Source: an uncultured Oscillospiraceae bacterium (GTDB lineage Bacteria; Bacillota; Clostridia; Oscillospirales; Oscillospiraceae). From it: a DNA stretch of 20,361 nt. The notes beneath the pieces are model-generated. The model was not told where the DNA came from. It saw nothing but the letters and a program-made list of their open reading frames with translations, and did not search any database. Positions 13,965 to 20,361 of the stretch are shown piece by piece; the stretch's first letter is position 1; each line of letters starts with the position of its first letter. The stretch lies in NCBI GenBank assembly GCA_910584285.1, contig CAJTYK010000036.1:1-20361 (forward strand), written 5' to 3'. The position numbers were made by a program, and so were the translations under genes.

Positions 13965-16318
13965 TCCGCGGTCTTTTTCGTGGTGGTTTTTTTGGCGGTC
14001 GTGGTCTTTTTGGTTGTGGTTTTCTTGGCGGTGGTCGTCTTTTTCGCCGTGGTTTTTTTGGCGGTGGTCGTCTTTTTCGCCGTGGTTTTCTTGGCCGTGG
14101 ACGCGGTTTTCTTGGCCGCCGTCTTTTTTGCGACGGGCTTCTTCTCCGCGCCCTCGCCCTCGGCAGCGGCGTCGGTTTTCTTCTTGTACCCGCCCCGCTT
14201 GTCCTCCGGAGTGAAGTTGGAGCACTCCGGGTTAATGCAGAAGGGCCGCTTGAACCCCCGGCCGGACAGCTTGAACATGGTCTGCCCGCACACGGGGCAG
14301 TTGTCCTTGACGGGCACGTCCCAGGTCATGAAGTCGCACTTTTTCCGCTCGTCCTTGCTGTTCAGGTGCTCACAGCAAGAATAGGTGTACTGCTTGCCCG
14401 ACTTCTTGCTCACGCCGGTGCGCTTCACCAGGCGGCTGCCGCACTTGGGGCACCGCCCGGGCAGCTCCACCACCAGCGGCTTGGTGAAGGTGCACTCCGG
14501 CCAGCCGGGACAGGCCAAAAACCGCCCGAACCGCCCGGACTTGATCACCATCTGCCGCCCGCACAGGTCGCAGACCTCCTCGGACACCTCGTCGGGCACC
14601 TTGATGCGCTCGCCGTCCAGCTCGGTCTCCGCCTTTTTCAACTCCGCGTCGAACCCGGTGTAAAACTCACCCAGCACATCCTTCCAGGCCGCCTCCCCCG
14701 TCTCCACCTTGTCCAGGCGGCTCTCCATCTGGGCGGTGAAGTCCGCGTCCACGATGTCGGGGAATTTGTCCTTCATCAGCCCGGTGACTACTTCGCCCAG
14801 CGGCGTGGGGCGCAGGTACTTGCCCTCCTTCACCACGTACTCTCGGCTGGTGATGGTGGAGATGGTGGGGGCGTAGGTGGACGGACGGCCCACCCCCCGC
14901 TCCTCCAACGCCTTGATGAGGGTGGCCTCGGTGAACCGGGCGGGGGGCTGGGTAAAGTGCTGGGCGGGGGCAAGGCCGTTGAGGCGCAGCGCCTCCCCCT
15001 CCTTCAGATCGGGCAGCGGAGACTGGGGGGCCTCGTCGTCCTCGTCCCGGCTCTCCTCGTACACGGCGGTGAAGCCGGAGAACTTGATGGACGAGTGGCT
15101 GGCCCGGAAGCGGTAGCCCGCGGACTCCACCTCAATGGACACGCTGTCGTACACCGCCCCCGCCATCTGGCAGGCCAGAAAGCGGCTCCAGATCAGCTTG
15201 TAGAGGCGGTACTGCTCGGAGGTGAGGCTCTTTTTCAGCTCCTCCGGGGTGAGGTTCACGTCGGAGGGGCGGATGGCCTCGTGGGCGTCCTGAGCGTTGC
15301 TCTTGGCCTTGAAGCGCCGGGTTTTCTCCGGGTAATACTGCTTGCCATACCGGGAGAGGATAAAGGTTTTCGCCGCCGCCAGCGCCTCCTCGGACAGGCG
15401 CAGGGAGTCGGTACGCATATAGGTGATGAGGCCCACGGTGCCCACCCCCTCCACGTCCACCCCCTCGTAGAGCTGCTGGGCGATGGACATGGTGCGCCGG
15501 GGGGTCATGTTCAGCTTCCGGGACGCCTCCTGCTGGAGGGTGGAGGTGATGAAGGGGGGCGCGGGGGCGCGGTTCTTGTCCTGCCGCTTCACGTTCGTCA
15601 CGGTGAAGGGGGCATTTTTCACCGCGTCGGTGACGGCCTTCACCTCGTCCTCGCCGGACAGCTCCATCTTTTTCTCTTTGCCATAGAACTCCGCCTTGAA
15701 TTGCCCCAGGTTGGGGGCGATCCGGGCCAGATCCGCGGTGAGGGACCAGTACTCTTTCGGCTGGAAGGCGCGGATCTCCTCCTCCCGCTCCACGGCCAGC
15801 CGGGTGGCCACGGACTGCACCCGCCCCGCCGACAGCCCCCGGCGGATCTTCTTCCACAGCAGAGGGGACAGCTCATAGCCCACGATCCGATCCAGCACCC
15901 GCCGGGCCTGCTGGGCGTCCACCAGATCCTGATCGATGTCCCGGGGGTTGGCGATGGACTCCCGCACCACCTTCTGGGTGATCTCGTTGAAGGTCACCCG
16001 GCAGGTCTTTTCCTTGGGCACCTCCAGCACGCTTTGCAGGTGCCAGGAGATGGCCTCCCCTTCCCGGTCAGGGTCGGTGGCCAGATAGACCTTGTCGCTG
16101 GCCTTGGCGGCCTTGCGCAGATCCCGGATCACGTCCGCCTTGTCCTTGATGTTCTGGTACTCCGGCTCAAAGGTGGTCACATCCACCCCCAGAGTGCTCT
16201 TGGGCAGATCCCGTATATGCCCCATGGAGGCCTTCACCTCAAAGCCGGGGCCCAGGTATTTCCCGATGGTTTTCGCCTTGGCGGGCGACTCCACAATCAC
16301 CAAATTCGTCTTTGCCAT
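13961..16318 (-). CDS. topA: DNA topoisomerase I (type IA)
   Basis: 785 aa. Relaxes negative supercoils through a covalent 5'-phosphotyrosine. The TOPRIM domain has E10 and the DxDxE set D82, D84, E86 (TDPDREGE); the active tyrosine is Y300 in GLITYMRTDSLRLS. Three C4 zinc-ribbon units follow: C583/586/603/609, C623/626/649/661 and C674/677/694/699. Residues from about 727 to the end are a Lys/Thr/Ala tail of near-repeats. The frame opens with TTG at 16324, but ATG at 16318 gives the usual MAKTNLVIVESPAKAKT start. Starts 9 bases after dprA, the standard dprA-topA order. The stop lies in the GC-rich repeat. Confidence 0.97.
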   Translation of the reverse strand: MAKTNLVIVESPAKAKTIGKYLGPGFEVKASMGHIRDLPKSTLGVDVTTFEPEYQNIKDKADVIRDLRKAAKASDKVYLATDPDREGEAISWHLQSVLEVPKEKTCRVTFNEITQKVVRESIANPRDIDQDLVDAQQARRVLDRIVGYELSPLLWKKIRRGLSAGRVQSVATRLAVEREEEIRAFQPKEYWSLTADLARIAPNLGQFKAEFYGKEKKMELSGEDEVKAVTDAVKNAPFTVTNVKRQDKNRAPAPPFITSTLQQEASRKLNMTPRRTMSIAQQLYEGVDVEGVGTVGLITYMRTDSLRLSEEALAAAKTFILSRYGKQYYPEKTRRFKAKSNAQDAHEAIRPSDVNLTPEELKKSLTSEQYRLYKLIWSRFLACQMAGAVYDSVSIEVESAGYRFRASHSSIKFSGFTAVYEESRDEDDEAPQSPLPDLKEGEALRLNGLAPAQHFTQPPARFTEATLIKALEERGVGRPSTYAPTISTITSREYVVKEGKYLRPTPLGEVVTGLMKDKFPDIVDADFTAQMESRLDKVETGEAAWKDVLGEFYTGFDAELKKAETELDGERIKVPDEVSEEVCDLCGRQMVIKSGRFGRFLACPGWPECTFTKPLVVELPGRCPKCGSRLVKRTGVSKKSGKQYTYSCCEHLNSKDERKKCDFMTWDVPVKDNCPVCGQTMFKLSGRGFKRPFCINPECSNFTPEDKRGGYKKKTDAAAEGEGAEKKPVAKKTAAKKTASTAKKTTAKKTTTAKKTTAKKTTTAKKTTTKKTTTAKKTTTKKTAE
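13964..14137 (-). repeat. Low-complexity coding repeat: Lys/Thr/Ala tail of topA
   Basis: Encodes about 58 residues built from AKKTT, AKKTTT and TKKTT units. On the plus strand it shows as recurring ggtggtcgtctttttcgccg-like blocks of 15-30 bases. Basic repetitive tails on TopA are known in actinobacteria, where they increase DNA binding and processivity; that role here is inference. Repeat number probably varies between strains. Confidence 0.85.
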
Positions 16319-16327
16319 ATCCAAACC

Positions 16328-17569
16328 TTACTCCATTTTCAATTTCACGGCGGCCCGGAACCGCTTACCGCCCACGCCGATCACCATCTGATCCACTTCC
16401 AGCAGCGTCAGAGCGGACAGCACCCGCCGGACGGGGATCTGGGTGCGTTCCACCAGGTCGTCCGTCCCCAGGGGGCCGTCCTCCAGGGCCAGCAGCAGCT
16501 CTCGCTGATCGTCGGTCAGCCTATCCTTACAGTCGGCCCACCGGAGATATTCCACCTTTTCTTCGGCAGGGGCCTCTTTTTTGCGTTCGGTGGGAGTCTT
16601 GGAGGCCGGCTCCGCCGGGGGCTCCTCCGGCTCGGGCAGGCGCTGCTCCGCCGCGTACCGGCTCAGGGGATCCGCCCGCAGGATCTTGCCCGGGAACCGC
16701 TGTTCAAATTCACATAATACGTCGTCCGCGCTGAGGATCAGCTTGGCGCAGTTCAGCTGGATCAGGCGGTTGGTGCCCTCGCTCATGGGTGCGTCGATGG
16801 GGCCAGGGACGGCGAATACCTCCCGGTTCTGATCCAGGGCGTGGCCCACGGTCAGCAGGGTGCCGCCGGCCCGGGCGCTCTCCACGGCGATGACGCCCAC
16901 CGACAGGCCGCTGAGGATCCGGTTACGGACAGGGAAATGGCTCCCCCTGTGCTCCGTCCCCGGCGGGTACTCGGAGAACAGCGCCCCCACCGCCGCCACA
17001 TCCTCATACAGCTCCCGGTGGAACCAGGGGTAGATCCGATCCAGCCCGCCGGCGATGACGGACACCACCGGCCCACCCGCCTTCAACGCCCCCCGCACCG
17101 CGGTGGCGTCGATGCCCTCCGCCATGCCGGACACGATGAGCGCGCCCCGACGGCTCAGCTCCCCGGACAGCCGGGAGGCCACGTCGATGCCGTAGGGGGT
17201 GGCCTTCCGGCTGCCCACCATGGCGATGGCCACCTCCTCGTCAAAGGCGAACTGCTTCCCCTTCCAGTACAGCACCAGGGGCGGCTGGGCGATGGCCTTC
17301 AACCGCTCCGGGTAGGTGGCGTCCTGGAGTGTGAGCAGGCGGATGCCCAGCCGGTCGCAATCCCCCAGGATCCGATCCGCCCCGTCCAACGACTTGTTCA
17401 TCAGGGAGCGGACAGCCTCCCCGCTCAGCCCGCCCAGGGTGTCAAAGGCCTCCCGGTCGGCGGCATGTATCTGCTCCGGACTGCCGAACCGCTCCAGCAG
17501 CCGCACGGTGGTCTGTCCCCGGATCCCCCGGCGCTGGGTAAGCCAGATCCAATGCTTCAGGTTTGACAT
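16328..17569 (-). CDS. dprA: DNA processing protein DprA (Smf)
   Basis: 413 aa. Binds single-stranded DNA entering by transformation and loads RecA; also conserved in species not known to be competent. An N-terminal SAM-like region precedes the Rossmann core: VGSRKATPYG, VSGMAEGIDATAVRGAL, AGGLDRIYPWFH, RGSHFPVRNRILSGLS, ESARAGGTLLTVGHALD and VFAVPGPIDAPMSEGTNRLI. A charged linker rich in Glu, Pro and Lys leads to a C-terminal winged helix (DGPLGTDDLVERTQIPVRRVLSALTLLEVD). The second ATG (17569) is chosen, because GAGAGG directly abuts the first one (17578). It follows the SpoU methyltransferase by 25 bases and leads into topA. Confidence 0.95.
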   Translation of the reverse strand: MSNLKHWIWLTQRRGIRGQTTVRLLERFGSPEQIHAADREAFDTLGGLSGEAVRSLMNKSLDGADRILGDCDRLGIRLLTLQDATYPERLKAIAQPPLVLYWKGKQFAFDEEVAIAMVGSRKATPYGIDVASRLSGELSRRGALIVSGMAEGIDATAVRGALKAGGPVVSVIAGGLDRIYPWFHRELYEDVAAVGALFSEYPPGTEHRGSHFPVRNRILSGLSVGVIAVESARAGGTLLTVGHALDQNREVFAVPGPIDAPMSEGTNRLIQLNCAKLILSADDVLCEFEQRFPGKILRADPLSRYAAEQRLPEPEEPPAEPASKTPTERKKEAPAEEKVEYLRWADCKDRLTDDQRELLLALEDGPLGTDDLVERTQIPVRRVLSALTLLEVDQMVIGVGGKRFRAAVKLKME

Positions 17570-17594
17570 GGCGCCCATCCTCTCTGTTGTTTTG

Positions 17595-18362
17595 TCAGTC
17601 GTCCCGGGCCATCTCCCACAGCACCACCGACGCCGCCACCGCGGCGTTCAGCGACTCGCACTTGGGAGACATGGGAATTTTGATGGTTTTTTCGCACAGC
17701 GCCAGGGCGGCGTGCGACACCCCCCGGCCCTCGCTGCCGATGATCACCGCTGCCCGTCCCAGGGGCACCCGGCGCACGTCCTCCGTATCCTCCCGCAGGG
17801 CGGTGGCGTACAGCGGGACACCCGCCCGAGCCAGTCCCTCCACCGCCTGCTCCAGCGAGCACTCATACGCCGGCAGACGGAACACCGCCCCCATGGTGGC
17901 CCGCACCGTCTTGGGGTTCCAGGGGTCGGCGCAGCCGTTGCACAGAATCAGCCCGTCCGCCCCAAAGGCGTCAGCGGTGCGCCAGATCGTGCCCACGTTG
18001 CCGGGATCCTGCACCCCGTCCAGTACCAGCCACCGCCGCCCCTCCAGCTTCTCCGGCAGGGCAAGGGACCTCCCCCGGCACACAAACACGATCCCCTGAG
18101 GGCTCTCGGTGTCGGCGATGGAGGCCAGCAGGCTGTCTGCCACCTCCACCGCCCGCACCCCAGAGGGCAGCTGGGGCATGGGCACACCGGGGGCAGCGAT
18201 CACAGTCTCCAGCTCCGCCCCCCAGCGCAGGGCCTCCCCCAGCAGCTTGGGGCCCTCGGCGGCGAAGGCGCCCTCCTCCCGGCGGAAGGCACGGCGGCTG
18301 TTCAGCTTCCGCACCCGGACCAGCAGGGGGTTGGCCCGGCTGGTGATCACGTCCCGCTCCAA
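17595..18362 (-). CDS. TrmH/SpoU family RNA 2'-O-methyltransferase
   Basis: 255 aa. Uses S-adenosylmethionine to methylate a ribose 2'-OH in rRNA or tRNA. An N-terminal substrate-binding domain (about 1-95; NPLLVRVRKLNSRRAFRREEGAFAAEGPKLL) precedes the knotted SPOUT domain with motif 1 LDGVQDPGNVGTIWRTADAFG, split around N122 and R128, motif 2 IIGSEGRGVS (about 211-220), and motif 3 IPMSPKCESLNAAVAASVVLWE near the end. Closest in layout to the YsgA/TsnR-like group; the target base is unknown. The start is TTG at 18362 with AAAGGGGGAA about eight bases upstream; no ATG in frame fits. It lies downstream of a structured 170-base leader (see findings). Confidence 0.92.
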   Translation of the reverse strand: MERDVITSRANPLLVRVRKLNSRRAFRREEGAFAAEGPKLLGEALRWGAELETVIAAPGVPMPQLPSGVRAVEVADSLLASIADTESPQGIVFVCRGRSLALPEKLEGRRWLVLDGVQDPGNVGTIWRTADAFGADGLILCNGCADPWNPKTVRATMGAVFRLPAYECSLEQAVEGLARAGVPLYATALREDTEDVRRVPLGRAAVIIGSEGRGVSHAALALCEKTIKIPMSPKCESLNAAVAASVVLWEMARDD

Positions 18363-18392
18363 GAACGGCTTCCCCCTTTCTGTTCAATGCGC

Positions 18393-18426
18393 AAAAGCAT
18401 ACCGGCGGGCGCGCCGGTATGCTTTT
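18393..18426 (-). terminator. Attenuator-like hairpin before the SpoU methyltransferase gene
   Basis: Perfect 15-bp arms (AAAAGCATACCGGCG and its complement) around a 4-base loop, ending in TTTT. It lies between the promoter at 18541-18569 and the TTG start at 18362, so it would stop transcripts before the gene unless something opens it. The same hairpin also works on the plus strand. Confidence 0.65.
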
Positions 18427-18484
18427 GGGACACGTTCTTAATCCAGCGGCTCCCTCCTGCTCCCAGGAGGCACCCTCTACCGTC

Positions 18485-18502
18485 TCACTGCTTCTCTGGC
18501 AT
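18485..18502 (-). CDS. Candidate leader peptide MPEKQ
   Basis: ATG-CCA-GAG-AAG-CAG-TGA, with AAGAGGT six bases upstream, lying inside the leader between the promoter and the attenuator-like hairpin. Too short to call by coding statistics; the SD and position are the only support. Confidence 0.25.
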   Translation of the reverse strand: MPEKQ

Positions 18503-18540
18503 GGATACCTCTTTTTGGAAAAGAGACGATTAGCTCACGT

Positions 18541-18569
18541 ATTATAACATGTTCTTTTTTAAATATCAA
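18541..18569 (-). promoter_or_regulatory. Strong sigma-A promoter of the SpoU methyltransferase-dprA-topA operon
   Basis: Minus-strand -35 TTGATA (18569-18564), 17-base spacer, -10 TATAAT (18546-18541). Transcription would begin near 18534, well upstream of the first gene. Confidence 0.8.
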
Positions 18570-18576
18570 GTTCAAA

Positions 18577-18939
18577 TCACTGTTTGTTGCACCACCTCTG
18601 GAAATCGGCCAACCAATCAGGCTTTGAGTCGCTGCTTTTCTCCGCTTGACGACGTTCTTTCCGACGATCTACTATCCTTTTGTTGTACTCTGCCGCCCAG
18701 AACTGATCTACATCGGCCAGGGATAAATTAAAGTTGTGGCCGGCCAATACTTTGCCGCTGACGATATCCGAAATCCGATAACCCCGTAGCGGAGTAGGAT
18801 GCTTTTTGAGTCTGCGACAGTGATCCCCAGGCGTAACTGTAATGCCGTGTTGCAGACGGTAGCCCAGTCGGGCAAGGCGTTTGTATAGCCGCCACTCAAG
18901 GTGAGTAGTGTCGTTTATGGTGTCAGTGCGGATTGACAT
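18577..18939 (-). CDS. Hypothetical protein, 120 aa
   Basis: I do not recognise it. The start at 18939 (MSIRTDTINDTTHLEW) is preferred over an upstream ATG because AAAGGAGGG lies six bases before it. Basic N-terminal half (YKRLARLGYRLQ), a central GYRISDIVSGKVLAGHNFNLSLAD segment, a charged helix (YNKRIVDRRKERRQAEKS) and a Trp/Phe-rich end. No signal peptide or membrane segment. Visibly AT-richer than the SpoU methyltransferase next to it, and it lies beside conjugative-element-like genes, so it is probably accessory DNA. Its 3' end lies 8 bases before the next promoter's -35. Confidence 0.7.
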   Translation of the reverse strand: MSIRTDTINDTTHLEWRLYKRLARLGYRLQHGITVTPGDHCRRLKKHPTPLRGYRISDIVSGKVLAGHNFNLSLADVDQFWAAEYNKRIVDRRKERRQAEKSSDSKPDWLADFQRWCNKQ

Positions 18940-19025
18940 GATATCCCTCCTTTGTTGTTTGGGAGGATTTGAGGTGCTTTCCATGCACATTTACCATCTC
19001 CGTTCAAAATCCATCCCGAACATAT

Positions 19026-19045
19026 TTTTGTAACCATTTTGTAAC
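19026..19045 (-). repeat. Two TTTTGTAAC units 11 bp apart
   Basis: TTTTGTAAC at 19026-19034 and 19037-19045, one helical turn apart. On the minus strand this reads GTTACA-N5-GTTACA, the spacing used by response regulators such as PhoP. It lies about 90 bases upstream of the 120-aa gene. Confidence 0.5.
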
Positions 19046-19048
19046 TAT

Positions 19049-19127
19049 TTCCGAATTTTTTGGGCGGTTAGATAGGTGCTCTGTTGTTGTGGGGTGATCC
19101 ATCATTCCGAATAATTTCGGCGGTTAG
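19049..19127. repeat. 23-base direct repeat, 56 bp apart, with hairpin
   Basis: Copies at 19049-19071 and 19105-19127 agree at 20 of 23 positions; both begin TTCCGAAT and end GGCGGTTAG. The second copy extends into the inverted repeat TTCGGC-GGTTAG-GCCGAA (19116-19133). CCGAAT recurs a third time at 19129. These could be recombinase or regulator sites at the edge of an element; function not known. Confidence 0.65.
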
Positions 19128-19158
19128 GCCGAATACTCAAAAATTTATCAAGTAATCC

Positions 19159-20088
19159 TCACCTTCGTAGGGCCAGCACCACCACACCAATGATCACAGG
19201 GCGTTTCAGGCCGGACAGATCCACAGGTTCCTTCACGGTATCCGGGGTCTCTGTGCCGCTGGGGTTCTCCGTCTGGCCGGGATCAGGATCGTGCTTTTCA
19301 TCGCCGTCCGGGGTCTTGGACTCCTCCGGGGCTTTCTCGCTGCCGAAGATGGCGGTGTAGGTGACCACGGCGCAGTTGGCCTTGGACACTTCGCCGGTGT
19401 AGCTGGCGCTGACGGTGTAGCCGGTGGCGTACCGGCTGGAGGCGGTCCCGGTATAGCTGGCGGTGGCGGTATAGCGGGTGACGGGATTGCCCTCGCCGTC
19501 CACGTCCATGGACTCGCTCCACTTCACATCCCCCAGGGTCAGGGTCTTGCCCTTGTCCTCGATGCTCTTGGGGATGAGGGAGGTATCCGCTTCGGACAGG
19601 TTGGGATAGCTGCGGCTGGCGGTGAGGGTGCTGGTCTTGGTGGCGTAGCCGTCCGTGGTGACCTGGACGCTGGTGTGATCCAGCCGCAGAACGCCAACGT
19701 AGCCGTCCTCGGTGGTCACCTCCATCTCCGCGTCCAGCCGCTGGAGGATGGCCTCCAGGCTGTTGGTATCGCTGGCCTGGGTGACCGTTTCGGTGTGGGT
19801 CTGGATGTCCACGCCCACCTCGTCCTTCCGGGTCATGTCCAGCAGGTAGTAGTGCCGCCCGTTCCGGGTGAAGTCCCCGGTGGGGATGAGGCTGGGATCG
19901 TCCGACAGGGAGAGCTGATAGGTCTTGTTGATCCGCAGCTCGTCAAAGTCGCCGTAGGTGTACTCCTCCACGGAGATGGGGTAGTAGCTGGCGCTCTGGC
20001 CACCCTCGGCGGGTTCCGCGGCCAGGGCGGTGGCGCTCCCGGCCATGACGATGGCGAGGGCGCACAGAATAGTCAAAATGCGTTTCAT
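19159..20088 (-). CDS. Secreted or membrane-anchored protein of a conjugative element, possibly C-truncated
   Basis: 309 aa. A signal peptide covers about 1-23 with a likely cut after ALA (TALAAEPAEGG). The mature part is beta-rich with many Thr/Ser/Tyr (YTATASYTGTASSRYATGYTV), followed by a Pro/Asp/Glu linker (about 258-290) and a hydrophobic end PVIIGVVVLALRR. That last segment is only about 10-11 hydrophobic residues and stops after two arginines, shorter than a normal membrane anchor, which suggests truncation at the edge of a decayed element. The start ATG has GGAGG nine bases upstream. It follows the TOPRIM gene by 47 bases. I recognise this gene type from clostridial integrative elements but have no family name; function unknown. 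Confidence 0.8.
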   Translation of the reverse strand: MKRILTILCALAIVMAGSATALAAEPAEGGQSASYYPISVEEYTYGDFDELRINKTYQLSLSDDPSLIPTGDFTRNGRHYYLLDMTRKDEVGVDIQTHTETVTQASDTNSLEAILQRLDAEMEVTTEDGYVGVLRLDHTSVQVTTDGYATKTSTLTASRSYPNLSEADTSLIPKSIEDKGKTLTLGDVKWSESMDVDGEGNPVTRYTATASYTGTASSRYATGYTVSASYTGEVSKANCAVVTYTAIFGSEKAPEESKTPDGDEKHDPDPGQTENPSGTETPDTVKEPVDLSGLKRPVIIGVVVLALRR

Positions 20089-20135
20089 AGGTACTTTCCT
20101 CCGTTTTTTAGTTGTTTTGAGCCTGAATGATACGG

Positions 20136-20361
20136 TTATCTGACCGCAGCCTGATACTGATCCCCCCTTTCTCTGGCCCGGCCTCGCTGCTGCAGGTAAG
20201 CATTCCAGTCCTTCCCCTGGGCGGGCGTCCGGGTGGACACCGCATAGCCCTTCTGCCCATACTCCGCCCGGAACTTCTCTGTGGCCTCCCGGCCTGGGCC
20301 GTCATTGTCCAGACACAGGACGATCCGCTTCAGGTGCGGATTCTCCCGCAGGTAGGTGTCC
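20136..20361 (-). CDS. TOPRIM (DUF3991-like) protein, C-terminal part
   Basis: The last 74 codons of a gene entering from the right edge. The visible part contains IVLCLDNDGPGREATEKFR, a TOPRIM-type acidic DND motif with following glycine, then GYAVSTRTPAQGKDWNAYLQ, typical of the primase-like DUF3991/TOPRIM proteins of Tn916/Tn1549-like conjugative elements, thought to act on DNA during transfer or replication. The stop is TAA at 20136. The N-terminal zinc-finger and DUF3991 parts, if present, lie outside the window. It points to a mobile element to the right of this window. Confidence 0.65.
   Translation of the reverse strand, partial: DTYLRENPHLKRIVLCLDNDGPGREATEKFRAEYGQKGYAVSTRTPAQGKDWNAYLQQRGRARERGDQYQAAVR

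Larger units (their letters stand above)
18363..18534 (-). promoter_or_regulatory. Structured 5' leader of the SpoU methyltransferase operon
   Basis: About 170 bases from the expected transcription start to the TTG. It holds, in order, a CGTCTC/GAGACG pairing, a five-codon ORF at 18502-18485, a 7-bp hairpin CCTCCTG-GGAG-CAGGAGG (18470-18453) and a 15-bp hairpin just before the SD. No T-box, SAM or other riboswitch consensus was recognised. Confidence 0.5.
18940..19158. other. AT-rich intergenic region with short repeats
   Basis: 219 bases without a gene between the 309-aa secreted protein and the 120-aa protein. Contains paired TTTTGTAAC units, a 23-base direct repeat and a small hairpin (listed separately). 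No clear sigma-A promoter with good spacing was found for the 120-aa gene. Confidence 0.7.

Noticed and set aside
13964..14137. Possible CRISPR-like or tandem repeat array
   Set aside because: Units are short, without spacers, and explained by the in-frame Lys/Thr/Ala tail of topA.
13548..14225. 225-codon minus-strand frame overlapping the 82-aa gene and the topA tail
   Set aside because: Out of frame with topA; its repetitive first half is the topA repeat read in another frame, and the plus-strand gene there has a promoter and SD.
14366..16717. 783-codon plus-strand open frame antisense to topA and dprA
   Set aside because: Shadow frame in GC-rich DNA: His/Gly/Leu/Pro-rich, low complexity, no family motif, while the minus strand carries an intact topoisomerase I with all catalytic residues.
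18363..18534. T-box riboswitch before the SpoU methyltransferase
   Set aside because: No GGTGGNACCGCG-type T-box sequence or AGTA-bulge stem is visible, and the gene is not an aminoacyl-tRNA or amino-acid gene.

Overview
The window reads as a chromosomal segment of a GC-rich, endospore-forming member of the Bacillota, most likely an Oscillospiraceae-type gut Clostridia. The reasons are gene content and layout: a forespore protein gene (gerW) next to a DUF2953 gene, a DacF-like D,D-carboxypeptidase, TrmFO (folate-dependent, typical of Bacillota), ScpA/ScpB, a single gene joining IspH to ribosomal protein S1, strong Shine-Dalgarno sites and several GTG/TTG starts. The species cannot be named from the sequence alone. 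Almost everything is on the minus strand, so transcription runs from high to low coordinates.

In transcription order (right to left): 20361-19159 holds the end of a TOPRIM/DUF3991-like gene and a secreted or membrane-anchored protein gene, which look like a fragment of a conjugative element. 19158-18577 is an AT-richer stretch with short direct repeats and one unrecognised small gene. At 18569 a strong promoter starts a 170-base leader with a tiny ORF and a perfect 15-bp hairpin, leading into a SpoU-family RNA methyltransferase, dprA and topA. topA ends inside a 91-bp inverted repeat. Between topA and trmFO sits a small acquired-looking cassette: an XRE repressor (minus) and an 82-aa protein (plus), divergent from one 17-bp-arm palindrome that overlaps their promoters. 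The XRE stop overlaps the trmFO start (TAATG), followed by plsX. A new promoter drives acpP, then a terminator, rnc and an AT-rich NUDIX gene.

Next a promoter at 9303-9331 starts scpA, scpB, the DUF2953 gene and gerW, a tightly packed operon interrupted only by a GC-rich repeat between scpA and scpB. A forespore-type (sigma F/G-like) promoter and an SD-sequestering hairpin precede dacF, which is followed by rluB. A promoter at 4795-4823 starts the last operon: an RpiR/SIS regulator, an HI0933-family flavoprotein, cmk, plsC and the ispH-rpsA fusion, which runs off the left edge of the window.

Together the genes cover phospholipid and fatty-acid synthesis (plsX, acpP, plsC), RNA processing and modification (rnc, trmFO, rluB, SpoU methyltransferase), chromosome topology and segregation (topA, scpA, scpB), DNA uptake or recombination (dprA), isoprenoid synthesis and translation (ispH-rpsA), nucleotide metabolism (cmk) and spore biology (gerW, dacF). 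No rRNA, tRNA or CRISPR array was seen. The most interesting non-core items are the dacF control region, the leader before the RNA methyltransferase, the XRE/82-aa cassette feeding into trmFO, the dispersed GC-rich repeat, and the internal start signal in ispH-rpsA.
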